A stretch of 64,000 nt of DNA from Dyella kyungheensis (GTDB lineage Bacteria; Pseudomonadota; Gammaproteobacteria; Xanthomonadales; Rhodanobacteraceae): contig NZ_JADIKC010000003.1 in NCBI RefSeq assembly GCF_016905005.1, positions 682,001-746,000 on the forward strand, in the 5' to 3' direction. A program made the position numbers and the translations under genes. How positions within the stretch are numbered: position 1 is the first letter of the stretch; every line of letters begins with the position of its first letter. This document shows positions 37,966 to 47,680 of this stretch, piece after piece. The notes under the pieces were generated by a model. It ran no database searches and was not told the DNA's origin. It saw only the letters and a list, made by a program, of their open reading frames with translations.

Positions 37966-38591
37966 CGCGGATTAAATGCTGCGGCATGACCCGCATCGAC
38001 GATGCCTTGCTCGCGGCGCAGCTTGGCGCCGACGCCATCGGCGTGGTGCTGACGGCGCGCAGCAAGCGGCGCGTCACCATCGAACAGGCCCAGGCCATCG
38101 TGCGCGCCTTGCCGCCCTTCGTGACCTCGGTGACGCTGTTCATGGACGACGACGCCGCGTTCGTTCGCGAAGCGATCGAGGCGATCCAGCCAGACCTCGT
38201 GCAATTCCACGGCGCCGAGTCCGACGACTGGTGCGCGCAATTCGGTCGTCGTTATCTCAAGGCCATCGCCATGGGCGAGGGCGCTGCGGCGCTGCCCAGC
38301 CTGCATCGTTATCCCGGTGCCGCGGGACTGCTGCTGGATGGTCACGGTCTGGGCGAAGCGGGCGGCAGCGGCAAGGCGTTCGACTGGTCGCTGATGCCGC
38401 GCGAGCTGAGCCAGCCCCTGATCCTTGCCGGCGGTCTCACGCCTGCCAATGTCGCCGAGGCCATTCGCATCGCCCATCCGTGGGGTGTCGACGTGGCCAG
38501 CGGCATCGAGTCGGCGCCCGGCATCAAGGATGCGCACAAGCTGGTGGATTTCATCGCGACCGTTCGTCGGATGGACAATCAGAGCCGGTAA
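37962..38591 (+). CDS. trpF: Phosphoribosylanthranilate isomerase
   Basis: Third step of tryptophan synthesis from chorismate; (beta/alpha)8 barrel of 209 residues. It begins [11 protein letters not shown] with the catalytic Cys (KxCG/KCCG), has FHGAES-type strand 5 (here [10 protein letters not shown]), [20 protein letters not shown] with the catalytic Asp, [11 protein letters not shown] and [14 protein letters not shown] phosphate-binding segments. It overlaps truA by 4 nt. trpB and trpA lie 2.5 kb downstream, separated by a cupin protein and a LysR regulator. Confidence 0.95.
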   Translation: MTRIKCCGMTRIDDALLAAQLGADAIGVVLTARSKRRVTIEQAQAIVRALPPFVTSVTLFMDDDAAFVREAIEAIQPDLVQFHGAESDDWCAQFGRRYLKAIAMGEGAAALPSLHRYPGAAGLLLDGHGLGEAGGSGKAFDWSLMPRELSQPLILAGGLTPANVAEAIRIAHPWGVDVASGIESAPGIKDAHKLVDFIATVRRMDNQSR

Positions 38592-38633
38592 CCGCTGCTA
38601 GCATGGCTGTTGGACTATCCGCCCAGGTTTCGC

Positions 38634-39638
38634 ATGCCCGCCCCGATGGAAGCATTCCGCTATGAAGGCCAGGCCGATGCGCTGGACAGCATCGTCGGCG
38701 GCGATCGACCGGTCGTCATTCGTGGGCTGGTAAAGCACTGGCCGCTGGTCAAGGCAGCCGGCGAATCGGACCAGGCTTTCGCCGCGCAACTGATCGCGGC
38801 GGACAACGGAACGCCGGTGGACGCGCTGCTGATGCCGCCGGAAGCGGAAGGGATCGTGGGCTATCGCGGCGATGCGGAGGCCTTCAATTTCACCCATCAC
38901 CGCGCATCGGTCACGCAAGCACTGCAGCGCCTGCTGCAATTTGCCGATGCCGCGGACGCGCCGGGTATCGCGCTGCAGAGCGCGCCCATCGCCAGTTGTC
39001 TGCCGCGCCTGCTCGACCATCACCGCTTGCCGCTGCTCGATCCGGCGGTGACGCCGCGCCTGTGGATCGGCAACCGCGTCACCACGCCTGCGCATTTCGA
39101 CGAGTACCGCAACATCGCCTGCGTGGTCTGCGGCGTGCGCCGTTTCACGCTGTTTCCGCCGGAGCAGGTGCGCAACCTCTACATCGGTCCACTGGACTTC
39201 GCGCCCACCGGTGCGGCCATCAGCATGGCGCGGCTGGATCGACTGGACGATCCGCGGTATCCACGCCTGCGCGAAGCCATGCGGCACGCGCTGGTGGCGG
39301 AGCTGGAACCGGGCGATGCCATCTACATCCCGCCGATGTGGTGGCATCACGTCGCCTCGCTCGGCAAGCTCAACGCACTGGTGAATTACTGGTGGATGCC
39401 GGCGCATGGCAGCGGACTGGCACCCAACACGCGCCTGGGCGGCCTGTTGCATTGCATCCTGTTGTTCAAGTCGCTGCCGCCTGCGGAACGCGCGGCGTGG
39501 CGCGAACTGCTCGACCATTACGTATTCGGCGACGAAGATCCTGCCGCGCACATTCCCGCACATCGTCGCGGCTGGCTGGGGGAACTCGACGAGGAACAGT
39601 CGCGCAAGTTGCTGGAGCGCATTCGCCAGTATCTGTGA
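38634..39638 (+). CDS. Cupin_8/JmjC-domain oxygenase-like protein
   Basis: A 334-residue protein of the cupin-8 (FIH-1/JmjC-like) family, probable Fe(II)/2-oxoglutarate-dependent hydroxylase. PVVIRGLVKHWPLVKA is the family's N-terminal block; the metal ligands are likely His and Asp in TPAHFDEYRN and a His in PPMWWHHVAS; RRFTLFPPEQ is the oxoglutarate-side strand. Start options are ATG 38634, ATG 38646 or TTG 38610; none has a strong ribosome site. It lies 43 nt after trpF. The substrate (protein, peptide or small molecule) is unknown. Confidence 0.85.
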   Translation: MPAPMEAFRYEGQADALDSIVGGDRPVVIRGLVKHWPLVKAAGESDQAFAAQLIAADNGTPVDALLMPPEAEGIVGYRGDAEAFNFTHHRASVTQALQRLLQFADAADAPGIALQSAPIASCLPRLLDHHRLPLLDPAVTPRLWIGNRVTTPAHFDEYRNIACVVCGVRRFTLFPPEQVRNLYIGPLDFAPTGAAISMARLDRLDDPRYPRLREAMRHALVAELEPGDAIYIPPMWWHHVASLGKLNALVNYWWMPAHGSGLAPNTRLGGLLHCILLFKSLPPAERAAWRELLDHYVFGDEDPAAHIPAHRRGWLGELDEEQSRKLLERIRQYL

Positions 39639-39662
39639 GCTTGCGGAACGCGGATTTTTGCT

Positions 39663-39783
39663 CGTCATTCCGGCGCAGGCCGGAATCCAGTAGCGAGCGC
39701 TTACGGTTCTCGCGAAGAGCCCTGGAAGATCGCGACAAACGCGCCTCATCGCTACTGGATTCCGGCCTGCGCCGGAATGACGG
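39663..39783. repeat. Palindromic repeat, family B (paired copy)
   Basis: CGTCATTCCGGCGCAGGCCG on the left and its inverted partner ending GCCGGAATGACGG on the right, about 65 nt apart. It opens the 413-nt gene-free stretch before the LysR gene. Confidence 0.87.
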
Positions 39784-39816
39784 GTAGGAGAGGTTTGCGC
39801 CGAAAGCCCGCCACAC

Positions 39817-40045
39817 TTTTCCACAACCCATGTGGATGCATGTCGGCAAAGCTTGTGGACAAGTGTGCTATCTCGTTGACGACAAAGACGTGGTGACGCG
39901 TTGATGCGAGTTTGCGCATCGCTTCCCTCGTCGGCGCGCAGGTTTTCCACAGCGCATGTGGATGCCTGCGGGAAAAGCTTGTGGATAGGTGGGCTATCTC
40001 ACTGACGCGAAAGAACTCGGCACGCATTGATGCGCAAATGCGCAG
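39817..40045. repeat. DnaA-box-like repeat cluster A (two units)
   Basis: Two tandem units of about 105-125 nt. Each begins with TTTTCCACA (39817-39825; 39943-39951), which fits the DnaA-box form TTWTNCACA, continues with ATGTGGATGC (39830 and 39956), then TGTGGACAA (39854-39862) or TGTGGATAG (39980-39988) on the opposite strand sense, then CTATCTC, and ends in a GATGCG...GCGCA tract. Part of the last unit runs to the LysR stop codon at 40052. A related three-unit cluster lies at 44183-44525. Confidence 0.7.
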
Positions 40046-40051
40046 CGTGCA

Positions 40052-40948
40052 TCAGTTGCCTTGTTCGGCGAAGGCGGCCTTCAGCCATTCGGCGAGCGGT
40101 GCGACCCGCGCATCGGAGACGCGGGCGGAGGTGACCAGCACCCACTGCGCGCGCACTTCGTGGAATCCCCACGGCGCGACCAGACGTCCCGAGGCCAGAT
40201 CGCCCGCGACCAATTGTGCGGGCGCGATGGCCAGCCCGCGTCCCGCTACGGCGGCTTCGATCATGTGATAGAGGTGCGGATAGCCTTGTCCCAGCGTCAG
40301 TTGCCCGGCCGGCAGGCCCACGCTTTGTGCCCAATGGTCCCAGGCCTCCGGACGCGATTGCGTATGCAGCAGCATCTGCTCCTGCACGGCCTGTGGGCGA
40401 TTGCGTGCGAATCGATGGGCCTTGGCGAAACTCGGGCTCGCCACCGGGCCGATGCGCTCGCTCGCCAGCGGCGTCACCTGCCAGCCGGCCGGCCACGGCG
40501 GCTCGCCCGCCATGATCGCCGCATCGAGCCCGCCTAGCGTTTCGTCGAAGCTGGTTTCCTGCGGGCGCAGATGTAGGTCCAGGTCGGGCAGCTCGTCCAT
40601 CAGGCGTTCGAGGCGGGGAATCATCCAGCGCGCCAGCAGGCTCACCGGACAGCCCAGCACAAAAGGCGCATGGGCCGTGGTGACGCGCAGCTCGTCGCAG
40701 GTGTCGCGCAACTGGGCGAATGCCGCGGTGCTGGTGTCGCGCAGGCGCTGTCCCGCGGGCGTCAGCACCAGGCCGCGTCCCTGGCGCTGGAACAGCGAGG
40801 TGTGCAGGTCCTCTTCCAGGGCGCGAATGTGCCGGCTCACCGCGCCGTGGGTGACGTGCAGCTCGACTGCCGCACGGCTCACGCTGCCCAGGCGGGCGGC
40901 CGCCTCGAAGGCGAGCAGGGCATTCAGCGAGGGCAGGCTGCGGCTCAT
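40052..40948 (-). CDS. trpI: LysR-family regulator, probable TrpI-like activator of trpBA
   Basis: A 298-residue LysR protein of the GcvA/TrpI branch. The N-terminal winged HTH (LNALLAFEAAARLGSVSRAA, VTHGAVSRHIRALEEDL) is followed by a type-2 periplasmic-binding sensor domain. ATG 40948 is fixed by the MSRSLPSLNA start. It is divergent from trpB across 108 nt, exactly the arrangement of trpI and trpBA in Pseudomonas, where TrpI responds to indoleglycerol phosphate. The TrpI assignment is by position and branch; a glycine-cleavage-type regulator is the alternative. Confidence 0.8.
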   Translation of the reverse strand: MSRSLPSLNALLAFEAAARLGSVSRAAVELHVTHGAVSRHIRALEEDLHTSLFQRQGRGLVLTPAGQRLRDTSTAAFAQLRDTCDELRVTTAHAPFVLGCPVSLLARWMIPRLERLMDELPDLDLHLRPQETSFDETLGGLDAAIMAGEPPWPAGWQVTPLASERIGPVASPSFAKAHRFARNRPQAVQEQMLLHTQSRPEAWDHWAQSVGLPAGQLTLGQGYPHLYHMIEAAVAGRGLAIAPAQLVAGDLASGRLVAPWGFHEVRAQWVLVTSARVSDARVAPLAEWLKAAFAEQGN

Positions 40949-40954
40949 GGAACC

Positions 40955-41042
40955 TGTGACTTTTTCTGACAGATGCAGGCCATCATATCGCTTTTTGCCG
41001 CTGGCGCTTTCGGGTAGTTTGTGCGGTGTCTTTTGTGACTTT
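40955..41042. promoter_or_regulatory. Intergenic trpI-trpB control region with repeated TGTGACTTT
   Basis: The nonamer TGTGACTTT occurs at 40955-40963 and again at 41034-41042, the second ending 14 nt before trpB ATG 41057. Such repeats in a LysR divergent region may be binding or promoter elements. No perfect LysR T-N11-A palindrome was identified by eye. Confidence 0.35.
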
Positions 41043-41056
41043 CCCGAGTGCCATCC

Positions 41057-42265
41057 ATGAGCAAGATCGACTTCAGCGCTTACCCCGACGAGCACGGGCG
41101 CTTCGGCAATTACGGCGGCAGCTACGTCGCCGAAACCCTGATGGCGCCACTGGCCGAACTCACCGAGGCCTATCTGCGCCTGCGCAAGGATCCGGAGTTC
41201 ATCGCCGAGCTGGATCGCGACCTGAAGTACTACGTGGGCCGCCCCAGTCCGGTGTATTACGCCGAGCGGCTGAGCCAGCACGTGGGCGGCGCGCGCATCC
41301 TGCTCAAGCGCGAGGACCTCAATCACACCGGCGCGCACAAGATCAACAACACCATCGGCCAGGCGCTGGTGGCCAAGCGCATGGGCAAGCCGCGCATCAT
41401 CGCCGAGACCGGCGCGGGTCAGCACGGTGTGGCCAGCGCCACGGTCGCGGCGCGCTTCGGCCTCAAGTGCGTGGTGTACATGGGCGCGGTGGACATCGAG
41501 CGGCAGAAGATCAACGTCTACCGCATGAAGCTGCTCGGCGCTGAAGTCGTGCCGGTGACGTCCGGTTCGAAGACGCTCAAGGACGCGCTCAACGAAGCGA
41601 TGCGCGACTGGGTCACCAACGTGGCCGACACCTTCTACATCATCGGCACGGTGGCTGGACCGCATCCGTATCCGCTGATGGTGCGCGACTTCAACGCGAT
41701 CGTGGGTCGCGAGGCGCGCGAGCAGGTGCTGGAGCAGTTCGGCCGATTGCCGGATGTGCTCACGGCCTGCGTCGGCGGCGGTTCGAACGCGATCGGCTTG
41801 TTCCACGCGTTTCTCAACGACGAAGGCGTGCGCATCGTCGGCGCGGAAGCGGCGGGCGAGGGCATTGCGACCGGACATCACGCCGCCTCGCTGGCTGCCG
41901 GTCGCCCCGGTGTACTGCACGGCAATCGCACCTATGTGCTGTGCGACGACAACGGGCAGATCACCGAGACGCATTCGGTGTCCGCAGGACTCGACTATCC
42001 CGGCGTGGGTCCCGAACACGCGTTCCTGAAAGATGCCGGCCGCGCGGAATACGTCGGCGTCACCGACGACGAAGCATTGGAGGCATTCCATCTGCTGGCG
42101 CGCACCGAAGGCATTCTCGCGGCGCTGGAATCGAGCCATGCGGTGGCGCAGGCGATCAAGTTGGCGCGTGAATATCCGAAGGATGGCCTGGTGCTGTGCA
42201 ACCTGTCCGGCCGCGGCGACAAGGACGTACATACGATTGCCGCCCGCGAAGGAGTGCAGGTATGA
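41057..42265 (+). CDS. trpB: Tryptophan synthase beta chain
   Basis: Joins indole and serine to form tryptophan; PLP enzyme of 402 residues. The cofactor Lys95 is in [10 protein letters not shown]; the catalytic Glu is in AETGAGQHG; the phosphate-binding loop is [10 protein letters not shown] and the C-terminal LSGRGDKD is typical. ATG 41057 gives [10 protein letters not shown]. It overlaps trpA by 4 nt, and is divergent from the TrpI-like gene. Confidence 0.98.
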   Translation: MSKIDFSAYPDEHGRFGNYGGSYVAETLMAPLAELTEAYLRLRKDPEFIAELDRDLKYYVGRPSPVYYAERLSQHVGGARILLKREDLNHTGAHKINNTIGQALVAKRMGKPRIIAETGAGQHGVASATVAARFGLKCVVYMGAVDIERQKINVYRMKLLGAEVVPVTSGSKTLKDALNEAMRDWVTNVADTFYIIGTVAGPHPYPLMVRDFNAIVGREAREQVLEQFGRLPDVLTACVGGGSNAIGLFHAFLNDEGVRIVGAEAAGEGIATGHHAASLAAGRPGVLHGNRTYVLCDDNGQITETHSVSAGLDYPGVGPEHAFLKDAGRAEYVGVTDDEALEAFHLLARTEGILAALESSHAVAQAIKLAREYPKDGLVLCNLSGRGDKDVHTIAAREGVQV

Positions 42266-43062
42266 GCCGCATCGACCGCCGTTTCGCCCAGCTCAAAGCG
42301 GATAACCGAACCGGCTTGATTCCGTTCGTCACCGCGGGCGATCCCTCTCCGCCACACGCCGTGGCCTTGATGCACGCGCTGGTGGACGCCGGCGCCGACG
42401 TGATCGAACTCGGCGTGCCGTTTTCCGATCCCATGGCCGATGGCCCGGTGATCCAGCACGCCAGCGAGCGCGCCATCGAAAAGGGCGTGGGACTGGCCGA
42501 TGTGCTGGGCTGGGTCGCCGCGTTCCGCCAGCGAGACGCCGACACGCCGATCGTCCTGATGGGTTATCTCAACCCCATCGAAATCCACGGCTACGAGCGC
42601 TTCGCCAGCGAGGCCGTGCAGGCCGGCGTGGATGGCGTGCTGGTGGTGGATTGCCCGCTGGAGGAATCGGCGGTGCTCGAGCCGTTGCGCAAGGCCGGCC
42701 TGCAGCAGATCCTGCTGGCGGCGCCGACCACCGCACCCGTGCGTATGGTGCAGTTGTGCGGGTCCGCCCAGGGTTTCCTGTACTATGTCTCGTTCGCCGG
42801 CATCACGGGCGCGGCACGATTGAGCACTGGCGACATCGCCGCCCGCGTGGCCGAGATCCGGTCGAAATCCAAAGCGCCGGTGGCCGTGGGCTTCGGCGTA
42901 CGCGATGCGCAATCGGCCAAGGCCATTGCGGGCTTCGCGGATGCGGTGGTGATCGGCAGCGCGCTGGTGGAACGGCTGGCCGGTGCGGAAAGTGTCGACG
43001 ACATCACCGCGCGGGCGAAGGAGTTCCTGGCGCCCATCCGCGCCGCGCTGGATGCGCATTGA
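42262..43062 (+). CDS. trpA: Tryptophan synthase alpha chain
   Basis: Cleaves indole-3-glycerol phosphate to indole, which tunnels to TrpB. The 266-residue barrel has the catalytic Glu in [15 protein letters not shown], the Asp in VVDCPLEES (usually DLPPEE), and the phosphate-binding [10 protein letters not shown] and IGSALV loops. ATG 42262 overlaps the trpB stop. accD follows after 54 nt, the conserved trpBA-accD order. Confidence 0.97.
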   Translation: MSRIDRRFAQLKADNRTGLIPFVTAGDPSPPHAVALMHALVDAGADVIELGVPFSDPMADGPVIQHASERAIEKGVGLADVLGWVAAFRQRDADTPIVLMGYLNPIEIHGYERFASEAVQAGVDGVLVVDCPLEESAVLEPLRKAGLQQILLAAPTTAPVRMVQLCGSAQGFLYYVSFAGITGAARLSTGDIAARVAEIRSKSKAPVAVGFGVRDAQSAKAIAGFADAVVIGSALVERLAGAESVDDITARAKEFLAPIRAALDAH

Positions 43063-43116
43063 GGACACGCTGCGTTCGTGACGCGGCGTCGCGTCATGAA
43101 CGTTTGAGGTGTTGCG

Positions 43117-43989
<873 letters not shown>

Positions 43990-44009
43990 GCGCTTCACTG
44001 CATCGTCGA

Positions 44010-44042
44010 AAAAAACAGCGCCCTGAGAGGCGCTGTTTTTTT
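44010..44042 (+). terminator. Rho-independent terminator of accD
   Basis: AAAAACAGCGCC and GGCGCTGTTTTTT pair around a TGAGA-type loop and run into a T-tract, about 20 nt after the accD stop. It is A-rich on the left side and could work in both directions. Confidence 0.9.
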
Positions 44043-44060
44043 ATGTGCGACGCAGCCCCC

Positions 44061-44165
44061 TGTAGGAGCGCACCCTGTGCGCGACCGTCCAGCGCGCAGA
44101 GTCAGCGTTTGCCGCATCGTTCATGCCTGAGGCTGCTTGTGTCGCGCACAGGGTGCGCTCCTACA
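44061..44165. repeat. Palindromic repeat, family A (TGTAGGAGCGC subtype)
   Basis: TGTAGGAGCGCACCCTGTGC plus GCGAC on the left and its perfect reverse complement on the right, 55 nt apart. It opens the 488-nt gene-free stretch between accD and the PAP2 gene. Confidence 0.87.
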
Positions 44166-44182
44166 GGTGCTGATTGCGAAGG

Positions 44183-44525
44183 TTTTCCACAGCGCACGTG
44201 GATAGCTACTGCATAAGCCTGTGGACAACCCTCTTATCCCTCTTTGCCGACAACGGTTTGCGACACCGTGCTGATCTTTTGCTCATCACCACCGATGTTT
44301 TCCACAGCAATTGTGGATGTCGCTCGGGCAAACCTGTGGACAAGCACTGCAACTGATTGCTGTGCAAGGCGATCACTACGCGCTGATGAAGAAATGACCA
44401 GTGTGTTCGAAGCGTCGCGCGATGGTTTTCCACAGCAAATGTGGATGCAGGCGGGGGAAGCCTGTGGATAGGTTGCCTATCTCACTGATGCCAAAGCGAT
44501 GGCGACGCACTGATGCGCAAATGCG
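44183..44525. repeat. DnaA-box-like repeat cluster B (three units)
   Basis: Three units spaced about 115-130 nt. TTTTCCACA occurs at 44183-44191, 44298-44306 and 44426-44434; each is followed after a few bases by GTGGATG or GTGGATAG and then by TGTGGACAA (44220-44228, 44335-44343) or TGTGGATAG (44463-44471). The last unit ends with CTATCTCACTGATGC and GATGCGCAAATGCGCAGCGT, nearly identical to the end of cluster A. Units 1 and 2 are more degenerate in their 3' part. No gene lies in this stretch. Confidence 0.72.
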
Positions 44526-44530
44526 CAGCG

Positions 44531-45103
44531 TCACGCCACCAGCATATGCAACGGCAGCAACCACAACGACAAGGCACCGATCGCGCTGCCGATCACCGTG
44601 GCCGCAATCACGTCGCTCGGATAGTGCAATCCAAGGATCACGCGCGATGCACCCACCAGGGCGGTGAAGGTCAGCAGCAGCGGTGCGAGCAACGGATACC
44701 AGGCCAGCGCGACGATGGTGAAGCTCACTGCCTGCAGCGTGTGGCCGGACGGGAAACTGAACTCGTCCAGCGGCGGCACGTGGGCGATCACTCCCGGGCA
44801 CGCGCGGAACGGGCGAGGACGACGGGTCCAGCGTTTCAGCAGGCGGTAGAGCAGGAGCGCGGTGAGGCCGGTGATGGCCATCTGTGCAGCGGCGAGCAGG
44901 CCGCGGCGTCCGTCGAGCAACGCGAGCACGGCCATCAGCGAATACCAGAACACGCCATCGCCGAGCCGGCTGATGATGCCGAAGAACACGCCGACGGCGC
45001 GGCGGGTGCCCCAGCGGTTTGCCGCCACGCACATGCGGCGGTCGATGGCGAATCGCGGGCCTGCAGGCAGCTCAGGCGTGTGCAGCGGTGGCATGGTGCT
45101 CAT
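44531..45103 (-). CDS. PAP2-family phosphatase
   Basis: Integral membrane phosphatase of 190 residues with about five helices. The tripartite PAP2 signature is complete: KRWTRRPRP, PSGH and SRVILGLHYPSDV, with the catalytic histidines in the last two. Likely substrates are lipid phosphates such as undecaprenyl diphosphate or phosphatidic acid. The start ATG 45103 overlaps the glycosyltransferase stop by 32 nt; ATG 45094 is an alternative. Coupling to a glycosyltransferase suggests envelope lipid or glycolipid metabolism. Confidence 0.9.
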   Translation of the reverse strand: MSTMPPLHTPELPAGPRFAIDRRMCVAANRWGTRRAVGVFFGIISRLGDGVFWYSLMAVLALLDGRRGLLAAAQMAITGLTALLLYRLLKRWTRRPRPFRACPGVIAHVPPLDEFSFPSGHTLQAVSFTIVALAWYPLLAPLLLTFTALVGASRVILGLHYPSDVIAATVIGSAIGALSLWLLPLHMLVA

Positions 45104-46232
45104 GCGCGTTCTCCTTAGCCAGCTCAGCCAAAAGGTGCTCGAACTCGTTGATGACGGCAGCGGGTGAGAGATTGGCGATGCTCGCGTGCGCGGCGCGTCC
45201 CATGTGCCGGATCAGGCTGGCGTTGGAGGCGAGCATCACCGTCGATTCGATGAAGCTGCGCTCGTTGCCGGCATCGATGCGGTAACCGTTCTGGCCGGTG
45301 TGCAGGTGCTCGCGTGCAGCGCCTTCCTCATAGGCCACCACCGGCAGTCCGGAAGCGAGGGCTTCGAGAATCACGTTGCCGAAGGTTTCGCTGAGGCTGG
45401 GAAACGGGAACAGGTCGGCGCTGGCGTAGTGCCGGGACAAGGCATCGCCGCGTTGCATGCCGGCAAAGATGAAGTCCGGATGGGCTTCCTGCAGCGCGGC
45501 ACGCGCCGGACCATCGCCCACCCATACGTACTTCGCTTTCGGCACCTGCTGCTGCACGGCGCGGAATGCGCGCACGGCCAGGTCGAGGTTTTTCTCAGGT
45601 GCGATGCGCCCCACGTACAGCACCACCGGCGTGTTGCCGTCGACGTTCCAGCTGTCGCGCAACTCGGCGCTGCGATGGCGCGGGTGGAACAGCTGCGTAT
45701 CCACCGCGCGTCGCAGCAGGCGAGCCGTGTCCACACCCAGCGCGCTCAATTCGTTCGACAGCGCTTCCGTCGGCACCAGGGTGGCGGCGGCGCGGCGATG
45801 AAAGTTGCGCAGATAGTTGCGCACGATCGGGGTCAGGAAACCCACGCCGTAGTGGTCGGCATAGGTATCGAAACGCGTGTGGAAGCCGGTGGCGATGGGA
45901 ATGCCAAGGCGCCTGGCGGCGCGTACCGCGGACCAGCCCAGCGGGCCCTCGGTGGCCACGTAGATCGCGTCGGGGCGCAGGCGCGTCCAGCGCTGGCGCA
46001 GCGTGTTGCCGGCCGGCAGGCCGAAGCGCAGGCCGGGATAGCGGGGCAGGGAGGCGCCGCGGACTTCCAGCGCGACGATGCCGGGTTCGTCCTTGAAGGA
46101 CTGCTGCTGGCGGGGACGAATCAGGTCGACCGTGTGTCCTTGCGACGCCAGTCCGGCGGCGAGGCTGTGCACGGTCAATGCCACGCCGTTGATCTCGGGT
46201 GGATAGGTCTCGCTGACAATGCCGATGCGCAC
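45072..46232 (-). CDS. Family 4 glycosyltransferase
   Basis: GT-B fold, retaining glycosyltransferase of 386 residues, related to mannosyltransferases and to enzymes making glycosylated diacylglycerols. The N-terminal domain begins VRIGIVSETYPPEINGVA; the donor-binding domain contains LYVGRIAPEKNLDLAVRA, VGDGPARAAL and the EX7E motif in SLSETFGNVILEALASG. The start is GTG 46232; longer in-frame starts would add a Pro/Arg-rich leader without homology. Acceptor unknown; the linked PAP2 phosphatase points to lipid-linked chemistry. Confidence 0.88.
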   Translation of the reverse strand: MRIGIVSETYPPEINGVALTVHSLAAGLASQGHTVDLIRPRQQQSFKDEPGIVALEVRGASLPRYPGLRFGLPAGNTLRQRWTRLRPDAIYVATEGPLGWSAVRAARRLGIPIATGFHTRFDTYADHYGVGFLTPIVRNYLRNFHRRAAATLVPTEALSNELSALGVDTARLLRRAVDTQLFHPRHRSAELRDSWNVDGNTPVVLYVGRIAPEKNLDLAVRAFRAVQQQVPKAKYVWVGDGPARAALQEAHPDFIFAGMQRGDALSRHYASADLFPFPSLSETFGNVILEALASGLPVVAYEEGAAREHLHTGQNGYRIDAGNERSFIESTVMLASNASLIRHMGRAAHASIANLSPAAVINEFEHLLAELAKENAHEHHATAAHA

Positions 46233-46403
46233 TGGGAAATACCGTTGGCTGGCCCGGTGCAGGTTCCTCTTTGGGCGTTGCGGGGGCGTGGCGCGTGGAT
46301 GACGCCCGCATGACGGCAGCAACGGCGCGCCCGGCGCCGCTGACGCAATCACTACGTTCTTCGCGGGTACACTCGCCGGACTTGTGATTGTGGAGTCATC
46401 TCG

Positions 46404-46838
46404 ATGAAACGCTTTTTGCTCGCTGTGATGCTTGCCGGCCTGACCGGTGTCGCCGCTGCCGCCGATGCGCCCGGGTTACCCGTGACGAAGGCGCCGGCCG
46501 GTGCCGAGGTCTACATCATTTCGCCCAAGGATGGCGCCATCGTCGGTACCGAAGTGACCGTGCAGTTCGGTCTCAAGGGCATGGGTGTGGCCCCGGCCGG
46601 GGTAAAGAAGGAAGGCACCGGCCACCATCACCTGCTGGTGGACGTGAAGAACCTGCCCGCCGCCGGCCAGCCGATTCCCAAGGACGATCAGCACATCCAC
46701 TTCGGCAACGGCCAGACCGAAACCACCTTGAAGCTGGCACCGGGCAAGCACACGCTGCAGCTGGAACTGGCCGACGAGAACCATGTTCCGTTCGATCCGG
46801 CGATCGTGTCCAAGCCGATCACCATCACGGTGAAGTAA
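46404..46838 (+). CDS. Exported DUF4399 protein
   Basis: A 144-residue protein with a signal peptide (cleavage near AAA-A, residue 19-20). The mature domain has VYIISPKDGAIVGTEVTVQFG, GHHHLLVDV and DDQHIHFGNGQTETTL, the signature of DUF4399, a small periplasmic beta-sandwich family; the clustered histidines could bind metal. Function not known. The 3' end overlaps the convergent gene by 14 nt. A TACACT -10-like element lies at 46368-46373. Confidence 0.85.
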   Translation: MKRFLLAVMLAGLTGVAAAADAPGLPVTKAPAGAEVYIISPKDGAIVGTEVTVQFGLKGMGVAPAGVKKEGTGHHHLLVDVKNLPAAGQPIPKDDQHIHFGNGQTETTLKLAPGKHTLQLELADENHVPFDPAIVSKPITITVK

Positions 46839-47610
46839 GACTCCCCAGGAACACCGACACGCCCAGGCTGGCCATCCACAGCTGGGCGTGTCCGGCCACG
46901 CGGGCGCGCACGCCGCCGTCGAGCTGCACGCGCTGGGTCACCATCCACGCCACGCCGGTACCCGCTTCGGTGCCGGCCCGTTCGCCGGCTTCGTGGACCT
47001 GGGCCAGCTCCACGTATCCGGTGACCGTCTTGTTGAAGACATGGCTTTCGTTGATCGCGAGGGTGGACTGCTTGTCCTGGCCCTTGGTCTGTTCCGCGTA
47101 GCCGCCGACGCCGTCCTGGTCGGAGAGCTGCCAGTTCACGTCCGCGCCCAGCAGATATTGCCGATGGTCGTTGCGCACCGCGCGCGCGCCGTCGGTGAAC
47201 TCCACGCTGCCCAGCAGGCCCCAGGTCACCGGTGCATCGGACTTGTTCGGCGCGTACTTGAGCGCCAGCACCGTGTCGCCCCAGCCATGCCCCCCATCGC
47301 TGGCACCGTTGCCGCTGGTATGGATGGCATTGAACGGCGAAGTGCCCAGCTGCGCTTCGAACGGACCGCCCAGGCCCAGCCTGACCAGGCTGTCGGTGGT
47401 GTATTGCGACTGGATCTGGCCGCCGCCGAGGTTGTCCCGTGTCCAGGTGGGCAGGCCTTGCTCGATGGTGACGTCGCCCGCGTTGAGCACCACGGGCGTG
47501 AAGCCCAGGCCGGGGCGGTCATAGCCCGGGTTCGTCCCGTCCGCCAGGGCAGGGCGCGCGACAGCGACGGCCGCGAGCGCAAAAAACAGCGTGGTTGGCC
47601 AAATATGCAT
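46825..47610 (-). CDS. Outer-membrane-type beta-barrel protein (phenol MetA-like transporter family)
   Basis: A 261-residue exported protein ([18 protein letters not shown], cleavage near ALA-D). The mature sequence alternates polar and hydrophobic residues as in beta-barrels, begins with [23 protein letters not shown] and has [12 protein letters not shown], both reminiscent of the MetA-pathway-of-phenol-degradation family. It ends in a segment suitable for outer-membrane insertion only weakly (no C-terminal Phe). Divergent from gltX; its last 14 nt overlap the DUF4399 gene tail-to-tail. Confidence 0.72.
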   Translation of the reverse strand: MHIWPTTLFFALAAVAVARPALADGTNPGYDRPGLGFTPVVLNAGDVTIEQGLPTWTRDNLGGGQIQSQYTTDSLVRLGLGGPFEAQLGTSPFNAIHTSGNGASDGGHGWGDTVLALKYAPNKSDAPVTWGLLGSVEFTDGARAVRNDHRQYLLGADVNWQLSDQDGVGGYAEQTKGQDKQSTLAINESHVFNKTVTGYVELAQVHEAGERAGTEAGTGVAWMVTQRVQLDGGVRARVAGHAQLWMASLGVSVFLGSLTSP

Positions 47611-47680
47611 TCGCCACCGGTTCTTGTTTCCGTATCGGTTAAAATTCCGCACTTCTCTCTTGTCCCCGTCCAAGCAGCCC

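Noticed and set aside
38610-38633. TTG 38610 as start of the cupin protein
   Set aside because: Rare start without ribosome site, and the added residues do not look like the family; ATG 38634 preferred.
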